Assembly (NCBI GenBank): GCA_038239485.1
Contig: JBBSET010000008.1
Coordinates: forward strand, 1-64,000
From: DASQEH01 sp038239485
Lineage (GTDB): Bacteria > Actinomycetota > Actinomycetes > Propionibacteriales > Nocardioidaceae
DNA length: 64,000 bases
Direction: 5' to 3'
The position numbers and the translations under genes are program-made. The notes under the pieces are model-generated. The model searched no databases. It was not told the DNA's origin and saw only the letters and a list, made by a program, of their open reading frames with translations. Shown here in pieces: positions 34,980-46,988 of the stretch (positions within the stretch are counted from its first letter, which is position 1; every line of letters starts with the position of its first letter).

Positions 34980-36065
34980 GTGACCGACGAGACACGCCTC
35001 GCTGTCTTCGACGAGACCAGCGGACACGAACAGGTCATCTTCTGCCAGGACGAGGCCAGCGGGCTCCGAGCGATCATCGCGATCTACTCCACCGCTCTCG
35101 GCCCCGCGCTCGGGGGGACCCGCTTCTTCCCGTATGCCAGCGAGGCCGACGCCCTGCGCGACGCGCTGAACCTGTCACGCAGCATGGCCTACAAGAACGC
35201 CCTGGCGGGCCTCGACCTCGGCGGCGGCAAGGCGGTCATCATCGGCGACCCGGCCACCCAGAAGACGGAGGCGCTGCTGCGCGCCTACGGCCGCTTCGTC
35301 CAGTCTCTCCACGGCCGCTACATCACCGCGTGCGACGTCGGCACGTTCAGTGCCGACATGGACCTCGTTGCGCGCGAGTGTGACTACGTCACCGGCCGCA
35401 GCGTCGAGTACGGCGGCGCGGGTGACTCCAGCGTGCTGACGGCGTACGGACTGTTCCAGGGGATGCGCGCCGCGGCGGAGGTCGCCTGGGGCGAGCCCAC
35501 GCTCAAGGATCGTCGCGTGGGTGTCGCCGGCGTCGGCAAGGTGGGGTTCCATCTCGTCGGGCACCTCGTCGACGACGGGGCCGACGTCGTGGTCACCGAC
35601 ATCAGCGAGCCGGCGGTGGCCAGGGCACTGGCCGCGTATCCGGGCGTCGACGTCGTGCGCGACGCTGCCGAGCTGGTCGAATCCGACATCGACGTGTTCG
35701 CCCCCTGCGCTCTGGGCGGTGCGATCAACGACGACAATGTCGAGGTGCTCAAGGCGGCCATCGTGTGCGGAGCGGCCAACAACCAGCTCGCGCACAGCGG
35801 CTTGGAGGACGTGCTGGCGCGGCGCGGCATCCTGTACGCCCCGGACTTCTGCGTGAACTCGGGCGGGGTCATCCAGGTGGCCGACGAACTGGAGGGCTTC
35901 TCGTTCGAACGGGCCAAGACCCGCGCCACGGCGATCTACACGACCACCAAGCGGGTGCTCCAGGCCGCCGCCGACGGCGGCATCACCCCCGCGGTCGCCG
36001 CCGACCGGCTGGCCGAGGAGCGGATGGCGGCGGTGGGCCGACTGCGGGGACTGTGGCTGGAATGA
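34980..36065 (+). CDS. vdh: valine/leucine dehydrogenase (Glu/Leu/Phe/Val family)
   Basis: A 361-residue NAD-dependent amino-acid dehydrogenase that oxidatively deaminates branched-chain amino acids. Landmarks are GPALGGTRFFPY, the catalytic lysine region SMAYKNALAGLDLGGGKAV, TACDVGTFS, the Rossmann motif GVAGVGKVGFH and CGAANNQLA. The GTG start at 34980 is preceded by GGAGGAAGG. In Streptomyces the same gene lies near bldC. It feeds branched acyl-CoA precursors and nitrogen release. Confidence 0.93.
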   Translation: MTDETRLAVFDETSGHEQVIFCQDEASGLRAIIAIYSTALGPALGGTRFFPYASEADALRDALNLSRSMAYKNALAGLDLGGGKAVIIGDPATQKTEALLRAYGRFVQSLHGRYITACDVGTFSADMDLVARECDYVTGRSVEYGGAGDSSVLTAYGLFQGMRAAAEVAWGEPTLKDRRVGVAGVGKVGFHLVGHLVDDGADVVVTDISEPAVARALAAYPGVDVVRDAAELVESDIDVFAPCALGGAINDDNVEVLKAAIVCGAANNQLAHSGLEDVLARRGILYAPDFCVNSGGVIQVADELEGFSFERAKTRATAIYTTTKRVLQAAADGGITPAVAADRLAEERMAAVGRLRGLWLE

Positions 36066-36123
36066 CCCACCTGGTCTGACGGCGCCGGGTCTGATATCGC
36101 CGGGTCGGTGAGTGCTGTGTCAG

Positions 36124-36336
36124 TCAGTGCTGGGCGGCGGACTCGGAGTCGTCGTAGAGATCGTCGTACTCGTCGTCATCGGAGTCACCGCTCTCGCGCG
36201 GAGCATCCTCGGCTGGTCGAAGCTCACCATCGCCGTGAAGCTCTCGCTGCAGCTCGCTGAAGTCCGTGCTGTACTCCCGGTACTTCAGCTCGCGAGCAAC
36301 CTTGGTCTGCTTCGCCTTTGCACGGCCGCGCCCCAT
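36124..36336 (-). CDS. DUF3073 family protein
   Basis: A 70-residue, very charged protein. The basic N-terminus (GRGRAKAKQTKVARELKYR) is followed by the strongly acidic tail DSDDDEYDDLYDDSESAA. This matches the DUF3073 family found downstream of purM in actinomycetes. It lies 162 bp after the purM stop in the same direction. Function unknown; the basic/acidic split suggests nucleic-acid or protein binding. Confidence 0.9.
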   Translation of the reverse strand: MGRGRAKAKQTKVARELKYREYSTDFSELQRELHGDGELRPAEDAPRESGDSDDDEYDDLYDDSESAAQH

Positions 36337-36498
36337 AGGCTCGACCCCCTCGCACGTCTTGGCCGGGGTTGCCCGCAGGGTGCCCGGTATCTCTACAGTT
36401 CTTTCGTGGGGGCAACGATACCTGGCCGGGGCGGCCCTTACACCTCCAACTGCGCGGTGTCGTGCGTCACGGTTGAGCGCCAGGATCCGGTGGCGCGA

Positions 36499-37581
36499 TC
36501 ACCAGCCCGAATGGCTCCCGGACATCGTCACGCGGGCCCCCGGATCCGGGGTCACCTCACCGCATACCCAGGCGGCGACGCCTGCTGCGGTCAGCCTTCT
36601 CACGACGTCGTCTGCCGCTGCCGGCGGCACCAGCGCCACCATGCCCACTCCGAGGTTGAGCGTCTGCTCCAACACCCTCAGGTCGAGCCCACCGACGTCG
36701 CGGACGAGGCCGAAGACGGGCTGCGGGGACCAGGTGGACCGGTCGACGACCGCACTCAGATCGGTGGGCAGGACTCGCTCGAGGTTGGCGGCCAAACCGC
36801 CCCCGGTGATGTGCGCCATCGCGTGGGTGTCGGTATGACGGGCGAGGTCGAGGCAGGGGAGGGCGTAGATGCGGGTCGGCTCGAGCAGCTCCTCCCCGAG
36901 GGTCCGGCCGAGGGTGTCGACATGGGTGTCCAGCGACCAGCCGGCCTGCTGCAGCAGCACGTGACGGACAAGGGAGTACCCGTTGGAGTGCAGCCCGCTG
37001 GAGCGCAGCGCGATGAGCACGTCGCCGGCCTCGACTCGATGCGGGCCGAGCAGGTCGGCCGCCTCCACGACTCCGGTCGTGGATCCCGCGACGTCGTAGT
37101 CGTCGGCGCCGAGCAGGCCTGGATGCTCGGCGGTCTCTCCGCCGAGCAAAGCGCACCCGGCCGCGACGCAGGCTTCGGCGATTCCCTTGACGATCGATGC
37201 GATTCGCTCGGGGACGACCTTCCCGCAGGCGATGTAGTCGGTCATGAACAGTGGCTCCGCGCCACACACGACCAGATCGTCCACGAGCATGCCCACCAGG
37301 TCGAAGCCGATCGTGTCGTGCTTGTCGAGCTGCTGCGCGATCGCGACCTTGGTACCGACGCCGTCGGCGCTGGTGGCCAGCAGGGGGCGGGTGTAGCCCG
37401 TGAGCGCGGAGGCGTCGAAGAGCCCGGCGAAACCACCGATCCCGCCGACGACCTCCGGCCGGCGGGCCTTCTCGACCCACTGCTTCATCAGCGAGACAGC
37501 GCGGTCGCCCTCGGCGATCGACACACCGGCGTCGGCATACGTGGGTCCGCCCCCGGCACGGCCGGGCGGCTCCTCAGGCAT
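36499..37581 (-). CDS. purM: phosphoribosylformylglycinamidine cyclo-ligase
   Basis: A 360-residue AIR synthetase, the fifth step of purine synthesis: it closes the imidazole ring of FGAM with ATP. Landmarks are TYADAGVSIAEGDRAV, the ATP-site loop LATSADGVGTKV, LLGGETAEHPG and SSGLHSNGYSL. It is 26 bp after the purF gene in the same direction and probably shares its transcript. Confidence 0.97.
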   Translation of the reverse strand: MPEEPPGRAGGGPTYADAGVSIAEGDRAVSLMKQWVEKARRPEVVGGIGGFAGLFDASALTGYTRPLLATSADGVGTKVAIAQQLDKHDTIGFDLVGMLVDDLVVCGAEPLFMTDYIACGKVVPERIASIVKGIAEACVAAGCALLGGETAEHPGLLGADDYDVAGSTTGVVEAADLLGPHRVEAGDVLIALRSSGLHSNGYSLVRHVLLQQAGWSLDTHVDTLGRTLGEELLEPTRIYALPCLDLARHTDTHAMAHITGGGLAANLERVLPTDLSAVVDRSTWSPQPVFGLVRDVGGLDLRVLEQTLNLGVGMVALVPPAAADDVVRRLTAAGVAAWVCGEVTPDPGARVTMSGSHSGW

Positions 37582-37607
37582 GACCCACCTCGGCTGGTGC
37601 GGCCAGG

Positions 37608-39158
37608 TCAGGGCCGAGACAGCGCATCCGCCGCGCCCTGGCTACCGAGGGACACTGTCAGACCGTCGACGTCGAGGTGGCTGACCGACTCGATCTCGAG
37701 CATGTGCTTGCCGAGCAGCTCAGGCTCGGGCAGCGGCACCGGGTACACGCCGTCGAAGCAGGCCCGGCAGAGCTTGTCCTTCTCGACCCGGGTCGCCGCG
37801 ACCAGCTCGTCGAGCGAGACGTAGCCAAGCGAGTCGGCTCCGATGGACCGGCAGATCTCGTCGGAGGTCAAGCCGTTGGCGATCAGCTCAGCGCGGGTGG
37901 CGAAGTCGATGCCGTAGAAGCACGGCCACTTCACCGGGGGGCTGGCGATACGGACGTGAACCTCCTTGGCGCCGGCCTCGCGCAGCATCCGCACGAGCGC
38001 CCGCTGGGTGTTGCCACGGACGATCGAGTCGTCGACCACCACCAGCCGCTTGTCCGCGATGACGTCGCGCAGCGGGTTGAGCTTCAGCCGGATGCCGAGC
38101 TGGCGGATGGTGTTGCTCGGCTGGATGAAGGTCCGACCCACGTATGAGTTCTTCACGAGGCCCTGGCCGTAGGGGATCTTGCTCTCCTCGGCGTACCCGA
38201 TGGCCGCCGGCGTGCCGGATTCCGGCACCGGAATCACCAGGTCGGCCTCGACCGGATGCTCTCGGGCCAGCCGCCGGCCGATCTCGGCTCGGACGGTCTG
38301 GACGCGCTGGCCGGTGATGATGGTGTCGGGCCTCGCCAGGTAGACGAACTCGAACAGGCAACCCTTTGGCGCCGGCTCGGCGAAGTGCTGGGCGCGGAGC
38401 CCGTCCTCGTCGACGACGATCAGCTCCCCCGGCTCCACCTCACGGATGAACGAGGCGCCGACGATGTCGAGGGCGGCCGTCTCCGACGCCACCACCCAGC
38501 CGCGTTCGAGACGCCCGAGCACGAGTGGCCGGATCCCTTGGGGGTCGCGCGCCGCGTACAACGTGCCTTGGTCCATGAAGACGAAGCAGAAGGCCCCCGC
38601 CAGCGTTGGGAGTACCTCTAGCGCCGCCGCCTCGAGACTGCGGTCGGGGTAGGAGGCGAGCAGCGCGGTGACGATGTCGGTGTCCGTCGAGGCGTCGGGC
38701 TGGTACGACGGAAGGTCCAGCTGGCCGTTCGTGCCGGCGAGGACCTCGACCCTGGCGGCGAGCTCGCCGGTGTTGGTCAGGTTGCCGTTGTGACCCAGCG
38801 CGATCGAGCCCGTCGGAGTGGAGCGGAAGGTCGGCTGGGCGTTGCGCCACACGCTCGAGCCGGTCGTCGAGTACCGCGAGTGGCCGATCGCGACGTGGCC
38901 TTTCAGGGAGTCGAGCGTCGACTCGTCGAACACCTGCGAGACCAGGCCCATGTCCTTGTAGACCAGGATCTGACGACCGTTGCCGACGGCGATCCCGGCG
39001 GACTCCTGGCCGCGGTGCTGGAGCGCGTACAGCCCGAAGTACGTCAGCTTGGCAACGTCCTCGCCGGGAGCCCACACGCCGAAGACTCCACAGGAGTCCT
39101 GGGGTCCGCGGTCGTGAGGATCGAGATCGTGGGTCAGACGCCCATCTCCGCGAGGCAC
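37608..39158 (-). CDS. purF: amidophosphoribosyltransferase
   Basis: A 516-residue enzyme for the first committed step of purine synthesis. The N-terminal nucleophile is Cys23 (DSCGVFGVW), so a 22-residue propeptide is removed. The PRPP site reads VVVDDSIVRGNTQ. Cysteines in PCFYGID and CRACF are placed as in the [4Fe-4S] form known from Bacillus. Translation probably begins at the ATG at 39158. It is upstream of purM. Confidence 0.97.
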   Translation of the reverse strand: MPRGDGRLTHDLDPHDRGPQDSCGVFGVWAPGEDVAKLTYFGLYALQHRGQESAGIAVGNGRQILVYKDMGLVSQVFDESTLDSLKGHVAIGHSRYSTTGSSVWRNAQPTFRSTPTGSIALGHNGNLTNTGELAARVEVLAGTNGQLDLPSYQPDASTDTDIVTALLASYPDRSLEAAALEVLPTLAGAFCFVFMDQGTLYAARDPQGIRPLVLGRLERGWVVASETAALDIVGASFIREVEPGELIVVDEDGLRAQHFAEPAPKGCLFEFVYLARPDTIITGQRVQTVRAEIGRRLAREHPVEADLVIPVPESGTPAAIGYAEESKIPYGQGLVKNSYVGRTFIQPSNTIRQLGIRLKLNPLRDVIADKRLVVVDDSIVRGNTQRALVRMLREAGAKEVHVRIASPPVKWPCFYGIDFATRAELIANGLTSDEICRSIGADSLGYVSLDELVAATRVEKDKLCRACFDGVYPVPLPEPELLGKHMLEIESVSHLDVDGLTVSLGSQGAADALSRP

Positions 39159-39244
39159 CCCCGCAGTCTACGGGGTCGAGGGGTCCGCGCGGAGACCATC
39201 CCGCGACGGGCGGGCGGGTGGCAGGCTGGCGGGCGTGACAGTGA

Positions 39245-40594
39245 TCACAGGCCGGTGACCCCTGTCGGAGCGAGGGTGGCCAGCAGGAGCGCCTCGGCGA
39301 GGCAGACACGTGCGAACTCCGCCAGGTGCAGTCCTTCGTTGGCCCCGTGTGCGCGCGTGTCAGGGTCCTCGACGCCGGTCACGAGGATGGCAGCGTCGGG
39401 GTAGACCTCGGCGAAGGCCGCGATGAACGGGATGGACCCCCCGACGCCGATGTCCACCGGCCTGACCCCGTCCCACGCCTCGGTGAAGGCTGCGCGAACG
39501 GCGTCGTAGGCGGGCCCGTCGGCGGCGATGGCGAACGGCTCACCCAAGTCGCCGTCGGTCACCGTCACCTCGGCGCCCCACGGAGCGTGGACGACCAGGT
39601 GGTCACGTAGGGCGATGAGCGACATCGCGGCGTCGTCTCCGGGTGCCAGGCGCAGGCTGATCTTGGCCCGGGAGGCCGGGATCAGGGTGTTGCTCGCGTC
39701 GGCGACACTCGTCGCGTCGAGCCCGATGACGGCCACCGCCGGACGGGCCCAGAGCCTGTCGACGATGCTTCCGCTGCCGACGAGTTGGACGCCGTCTCGC
39801 ACCCCCGCCTCGGCTCGAAGCCGGTCCTCGGGATAGTCCAGCTGCGCGGCCGACGAGGACGTCAGCCCCGCGATGGCAACGTTGCCCTCGTCGTCGTGCA
39901 ACGTCGCGAGCAGCCGGCACAGAGCTGTGAGCGCGTCGGGGACGACTCCTCCCCACATGCCAGAGTGGACGGCGTGGTCGAGGGTGCGCACCTCGACCAC
40001 GCAGTCGGCCAGCCCGCGCAGGGAGACCGTCAGCGCGGGTGTGCCGATGTCCCAGTTGGTGGAGTCAGCGATCACGATGACGTCGCTGCGGAGCAGCTCG
40101 CGATGCTCGTCGAGCAGGGCGTCGAGGGTGGGAGACCCGATCTCCTCCTCCCCTTCGACGAAGACGGTGACACCGACAGCCAGGTCGTCGCCGAGTGCCC
40201 TGACGGCGGCCAGATGAGCGGCGATGCCCGCCTTGTCGTCGGCCGCGCCGCGACCGAACAGCCGGCCGTCCCGCTCGGTGGGCTCGAAGGGCTCTGACTG
40301 CCAGTCGTCATGGACGCCCTCGGGCTGGACGTCGTGGTGGGCGTACAGCAGCACGGTCGGCGTCCCGGGCGGCGCCGGCTTCCGCGCGACAACCGCAGGC
40401 AGGCCACCAGGGGCGGTCAGGATGTCGACGTCGAAGCCCTCGTCGCGGAAGAGGGTCGCGGTGGCGTCGGCCGAGCGACGTACCTCGTCGTGCCTGGCGG
40501 GATCGGCGCTGACGGACTCGATCCGGACCAGCCTCTCGAGGTCGCGCCGGACAGCCGGGAGGACGGCTGCAACGGCCGCTCTGAGATCGCGCAT
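39245..40594 (-). CDS. M20-family dipeptidase
   Basis: A 449-residue metallopeptidase of the M20/dipeptidase kind. Metal-site segments are AHHDVQP, GRGAADDKAG, the catalytic pair EGEEEIGSP and ANEGLH near the C-terminus. A dimerisation domain fills the middle. It hydrolyses small peptides in the cytoplasm. It is upstream of purF but transcribed separately enough (87 bp gap) that a shared role is not implied. Confidence 0.9.
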   Translation of the reverse strand: MRDLRAAVAAVLPAVRRDLERLVRIESVSADPARHDEVRRSADATATLFRDEGFDVDILTAPGGLPAVVARKPAPPGTPTVLLYAHHDVQPEGVHDDWQSEPFEPTERDGRLFGRGAADDKAGIAAHLAAVRALGDDLAVGVTVFVEGEEEIGSPTLDALLDEHRELLRSDVIVIADSTNWDIGTPALTVSLRGLADCVVEVRTLDHAVHSGMWGGVVPDALTALCRLLATLHDDEGNVAIAGLTSSSAAQLDYPEDRLRAEAGVRDGVQLVGSGSIVDRLWARPAVAVIGLDATSVADASNTLIPASRAKISLRLAPGDDAAMSLIALRDHLVVHAPWGAEVTVTDGDLGEPFAIAADGPAYDAVRAAFTEAWDGVRPVDIGVGGSIPFIAAFAEVYPDAAILVTGVEDPDTRAHGANEGLHLAEFARVCLAEALLLATLAPTGVTGL

Positions 40595-40615
40595 CCGGTG
40601 ACCTTAGCGCCCGCG

Positions 40616-41017
40616 TCATACGAGGGGGAGCTGGTCGGTGAGGTCCGAGCGCTCGCCCGACGCCCGTACCGCTCCGCGGGACGCAGCCTCGCGGAAGGTG
40701 GTCCGGCCCCTCGCCAGCGCGAGCCAGGTCGCGGCGTCCATCTCGACCACGGCAGGCGGGGTGCCTCTGGTGTGGCGAGCACCCTGGACACATTGGACAG
40801 CGGCATACGGCGGAACCCGGACTTCGACGCTCTTGCCCGGGTACTGCTGCGCGAGCCGCGCGAGGAAGTGCTTCACCGCGGCGCGGGTGTCGTCGTCGGA
40901 AGGGCCGGCGGGTTGGTCGGGGTGGTCGATTCGCTGCAGCAACGCCGCGAGCTCGGCGGGCCGGAGCGGACGCAGGCGCACGGGCACGTCCGTGAGCCTA
41001 ACTTCCCGCTCGCACAT
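40616..41017 (-). CDS. sterol-carrier-like protein beside purF
   Basis: A 133-residue protein of the small SCP2-like family found in actinomycetes next to purF. LRPLRPAELAALLQRIDHPD is near the start. The C-terminal half (RVPPYAAVQCVQG, then PAVVEMDAATWLALARG) resembles the SCP2 lipid-binding fold. It probably binds a hydrophobic ligand, but none is known. It is upstream of the M20 gene with 21 bp between them. Confidence 0.85.
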   Translation of the reverse strand: MCEREVRLTDVPVRLRPLRPAELAALLQRIDHPDQPAGPSDDDTRAAVKHFLARLAQQYPGKSVEVRVPPYAAVQCVQGARHTRGTPPAVVEMDAATWLALARGRTTFREAASRGAVRASGERSDLTDQLPLV

Positions 41018-41240
41018 GTTGGGCCACTACCACCGCCGGGCGGCTGGGAACGTGCGCTCTGACCTAGTGTTGCCGATCGGTCACTCTTCGTCGATAAAGA
41101 GATGTTATCGGATAGAACAGTGGGATTTCAGTTATCTTCGGGGCTGAGTATCTGTCAACCAGGACCTCCCTATGAGTTTCCTGGCCGCAGCAAAGAGCCG
41201 CACCATTTTCCACCACACCCAACTCCGTCGAAAGAGCATC

Positions 41241-42512
41241 ATGAGACTCAACAAGCTTGTCATCGGCCTGGGGACCGTCTGCTTGGCGGTGGCCACTGTG
41301 GCACCGGCCATGGCGACCAGCGTGTCCCTGCCCGCTGTCGTCACCGCCACCCCGGCCACCTTCACCCCGCAAGTCGATGACAGCGCTGCCGTCAGCCATT
41401 CGGCGGTCTACGCCGTCGAGCCCAGCCCGGACGGCACCACCATGTTCACCGGGGGTGACTTCACCCAGGTCGCTGACAAGAACGACGCCAACCCGGTGAC
41501 CCGCACCGACGTGTTCAGCTTCAGCGCCAGCACCGGAGCCTTGACCACCTTCGCCCCGGTCCTCGACGGGCCGGTGTGGGCGATCGCCTTCTCCGGCGCT
41601 GACGTCTACGTGGCGGGCAGTTTCACCCATGTCAACGGCCAGGCTCGCCGGGGCATCGCCGAACTCGACGCCAGCACCGGAGCGCTGATCCCCGCCTTCA
41701 ACGCCGGTCTCAAGACCGGCGGTGTCACCCAGGTCCGGCTGGTCGCCAACCGGCTGATCATCGGTGGCGACTTCGCCAACAAGCTGCTTGCCATCGACCC
41801 GGTCACCGGGGCCGACACCGGCTATATCGAGATCCCCATCACCGGCCAGGTGGCCGCCAACACCGGCAACGCCAATGTCTACCGGTTCGCGGTGAGCCCT
41901 GACGGCACCCGCCTGGTCGCCATCGGGAACTTCACCACGGTGGGCACCAGCACCCGCTGGCGCGCGTTCATGCTCGACCTGGGCCCCACGACGACCACGT
42001 TGGACCCGTGGTACTACCAGAACCTGGTGAACCACTGCAAGGCCAGGACCGAGTCGGCCAACCTGCGCGACGTTGACTTCGCCCCGGACGGGTCCTACTT
42101 CGTCCTCGTGGCCACCGGCTATCTGCCGCTGAACCCCGGTGACATCTGTGACGCCGCTGCCAAGTTCTCTACAACCGCCACGGCCCCCTATGCCCCGGAC
42201 TGGATCAACTACACCGGTGGCGACACCTTCCATTCGGTCGCGGTGACCACCAGCGCCGTCTACGTCCAGGGGCACTTTCGCTGGCTCGACAACCCCGGTG
42301 GCAACGACTCCTGCGGCCCGGGCTGCCAGCCCCGGATGGGGATCGGTGCGATCGATCCCACCTCCGGGCAGGCGCTGAGCTGGAACCCGGGGAAGACCCG
42401 AGGGGTCGGCGGCAAGGATCTGACCATCACTCCCCAAGGTCTGTGGGTGGGCTCTGACGGTGCCCGGATCGCCGGCAAGCAGCACAAGGATCTAGCCCTG
42501 ATGCCCGAGTAG
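41241..42512 (+). CDS. secreted beta-propeller-like repeat protein
   Basis: A 423-residue protein starting at ATG 41241. The signal peptide is clear (residues 1-26, ending APAMA). Repeats of about 45 residues with GGDFTQV, VYVAGSFTHVNG and IGNFTTVG suggest a beta-propeller. It has VNGQARRGIAELDASTGA and later DWINYTGGD and VYVQGHFRWLDNP. The paralogue at 60424 shares these last motifs. No catalytic residues are evident. It is the first of three secreted-protein genes inserted in the purine cluster. Confidence 0.75.
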   Translation: MRLNKLVIGLGTVCLAVATVAPAMATSVSLPAVVTATPATFTPQVDDSAAVSHSAVYAVEPSPDGTTMFTGGDFTQVADKNDANPVTRTDVFSFSASTGALTTFAPVLDGPVWAIAFSGADVYVAGSFTHVNGQARRGIAELDASTGALIPAFNAGLKTGGVTQVRLVANRLIIGGDFANKLLAIDPVTGADTGYIEIPITGQVAANTGNANVYRFAVSPDGTRLVAIGNFTTVGTSTRWRAFMLDLGPTTTTLDPWYYQNLVNHCKARTESANLRDVDFAPDGSYFVLVATGYLPLNPGDICDAAAKFSTTATAPYAPDWINYTGGDTFHSVAVTTSAVYVQGHFRWLDNPGGNDSCGPGCQPRMGIGAIDPTSGQALSWNPGKTRGVGGKDLTITPQGLWVGSDGARIAGKQHKDLALMPE

Positions 42513-42604
42513 TCCCCACGACCGCCATACCTCCCCTTCTCGTCGGCGTCCGGGAGAGGCCCTCCACCCTTGCACCTGTACCAAGACCTTCGGGAAGGAA
42601 CCCC

Positions 42605-43375
42605 ATGCGCAACAAGACCAAGCTCAGTGCCCTCGTGATCACAGCGACCGTTGTGATGGCTCTCGGGGCCAACAACGCCTATGCCAGCACCCCGCCACCC
42701 CCGCCGCCGACCCCGACCATCGTGGCCGACTGGGAGATGAACGACGCTCCCGGCACCACGGTGATGACCGACTCAGGTCCGAACCACCTCAATGGCACGG
42801 TGTCGCCTGGCAACCAGCCAGGCACCAACGGCGTCAACGCCACCGGCACCTACTTCCACTGGCAGTTCCGCTGCCCGGCGTGCGCTCCGGTGGACGACAC
42901 GCGGGTGATCGAAGTGCCGGACCCGCTCAACCTGACCGAGCCCGTCGATCCCGCGATCACCTACGCGCTGGAGTTCATGATCCGCACCAACCACTCGGCG
43001 GGGAACGTGATGCAGAAGGGTCACTCCACCACCGCTGGTGGGCAGATCAAGGTCCAGAACGTCGCTGGCAACGTCCAGTGCCTGTTCAAGGGTGCCAGCG
43101 GTGTCAGGGTCGGTACCGGCTCGTCCAAGGTCGCCCCCCTCAACGACAACCTCTGGCACGACGTCAGGTGTGTGCACACCGCCACCAAAGTGCAGGAGTA
43201 CGTGGACGGGGTGCTGGTGGCCACCAAGAACGGCAGCACCGGGCCGATCACCAACACTGCCAACTTCACCATCGGCGGCAAGACCCAGTGCGACCAGGTC
43301 AAGATCACCTGCGACTACTACTCCGGCGACCTGGACGGCGTGACCATCTCCACAGACGCCGCCCCTGTCGGCTGA
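42605..43375 (+). CDS. secreted LamG/concanavalin-fold protein
   Basis: A 256-residue protein. The signal peptide is residues 1-27 (AYAS), followed by the proline stretch PPPPPPTP. The rest fits a laminin-G/concanavalin jelly roll: VADWEMNDAPGTTVMTDSG, ITYALEFMIRTNHSAGNV, NLWHDVRCVHTATKVQEYVDG and FTIGGK. Four cysteines are placed in pairs. Such domains bind sugars or glycoproteins outside the cell. It starts at ATG after GGAAGGAA, 92 bp downstream of the beta-propeller gene. Confidence 0.8.
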   Translation: MRNKTKLSALVITATVVMALGANNAYASTPPPPPPTPTIVADWEMNDAPGTTVMTDSGPNHLNGTVSPGNQPGTNGVNATGTYFHWQFRCPACAPVDDTRVIEVPDPLNLTEPVDPAITYALEFMIRTNHSAGNVMQKGHSTTAGGQIKVQNVAGNVQCLFKGASGVRVGTGSSKVAPLNDNLWHDVRCVHTATKVQEYVDGVLVATKNGSTGPITNTANFTIGGKTQCDQVKITCDYYSGDLDGVTISTDAAPVG

Positions 43376-43476
43376 CCCTGCGACGACCTTGATCAGCCAT
43401 TGAGGTCCGCTTTGATACTTCTCCTGTATATTCGCGACATTCAGTGACCTTCCCTACGAAAGAGACGAATCTTCCT

Positions 43477-44484
43477 ATGATCCGCCCCCTTCGTTTCATG
43501 CTGACACTGGTGATGGCCGTTGCCGTGGTGATGCTGACTCTGTCGTTCGGTCCGCTCTCCGGCGTGACGCTGGCCAGGGCCCACGCCGCTGCCGGCGACA
43601 TCGTCGTCGGGGCAGTGGGCGACATGGCCTGCGACTCCTCCGACCCGGCCTTCAACGGTGGAGCTGGCACGCCAGGGAACTGCGCTGAGCAGCGGACCTC
43701 CGACCAGATGCTCGGCGATCCTGCGATCGGGTCCGTGCTGGGCCTCGGGGACTACCAGTACGACTGCGGTGACATCAGCGACTACCAGGTCTCCTACAAC
43801 CCCACCTGGGGGCGTCTGGACAACCGGATGGATCCGGTCGCCGGGAACCACGAGTACAAGACCGGCAACGACGTATACGGCCGGCCGTGCCCGACGACGA
43901 ACAAGACCGCCGCCAACTTCTTCACCCACTTCGGGGCTTCGGCGCACCCCGAGACCAACGGCCACTTCTCGTTCGACCTCGGCAGCTGGCATCTGATCGG
44001 GCTGAACGCCAACTGCGCCAACCAGTCCACTGGCGGCTGTACCGACACCTCAGCTCAGACGACCTGGCTCAAGGCCGACCTGGCCTCGACCACCCAGCCC
44101 TGCATCCTCGCCTTCTGGCACCAGCCGTTGTTCACCGGTCTGGCCAACAACCGTGGCTGGAACCGGACGTACCAGCCGTGGTGGAACACCTTGCAGGCAG
44201 CCGGGGCCGATGTGGTCCTGAACGGACACATCCACAACTACCAGCGCTACCCGGCCCTGGATGCCAACGGCAACCAGACCTCCGCCGGCATAACCGAATA
44301 CGTTGTCGGTACCGGCGGGGAGAAGCAGGTCGCCGTCTCCTCGGCGGCAACTGTGGACCCGATCACCTGGCGCAAGTCCTTCGGGTATCTGCGGATGACG
44401 CTGCTGCCCACCGGCTGGACTGCGGACTTCGTCAGTGACTCAGGTCAGGTTCTCGACTCGAGTGCGGGAGCCTGCCATCTCTGA
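43477..44484 (+). CDS. secreted calcineurin-like metallophosphoesterase
   Basis: A 335-residue protein from the ATG at 43477, with a signal peptide to about residue 38 (ARAHAA). Metal-ligand segments of the calcineurin-like fold are visible: GDMACDS (GD), LGLGDYQYD (GD), PVAGNHEY (GNH), FWHQP (H) and NGHIHNYQR (GH.H). It resembles the bacterial relatives of purple acid phosphatases. It would hydrolyse phosphate esters outside the cell. It is the last of three plus-strand secreted-protein genes and converges on purL. Confidence 0.85.
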   Translation: MIRPLRFMLTLVMAVAVVMLTLSFGPLSGVTLARAHAAAGDIVVGAVGDMACDSSDPAFNGGAGTPGNCAEQRTSDQMLGDPAIGSVLGLGDYQYDCGDISDYQVSYNPTWGRLDNRMDPVAGNHEYKTGNDVYGRPCPTTNKTAANFFTHFGASAHPETNGHFSFDLGSWHLIGLNANCANQSTGGCTDTSAQTTWLKADLASTTQPCILAFWHQPLFTGLANNRGWNRTYQPWWNTLQAAGADVVLNGHIHNYQRYPALDANGNQTSAGITEYVVGTGGEKQVAVSSAATVDPITWRKSFGYLRMTLLPTGWTADFVSDSGQVLDSSAGACHL

Positions 44485-44545
44485 GCTGTCAAGGCGATGA
44501 ATGCTGACCCCTTCTACGCTGGCGATTGCGTGAGGACCCGGTCCG

Positions 44546-46825
<2,280 letters not shown>

Positions 46826-46988
46826 CAGGCTCCCGATCGTCAAGTGCTGGCGCGGCTGGGTCGTCGTACGCGGTTGACGTGCCAACGCTACCAACGGCTA
46901 GCCGGCGCCCGAGCCGCTGGCAGTGGCGGCGGGCCGGGTTATCGGGTGGGATTATCGGGTGGCGGCGATCTCGCCGCCACCGACCGGG

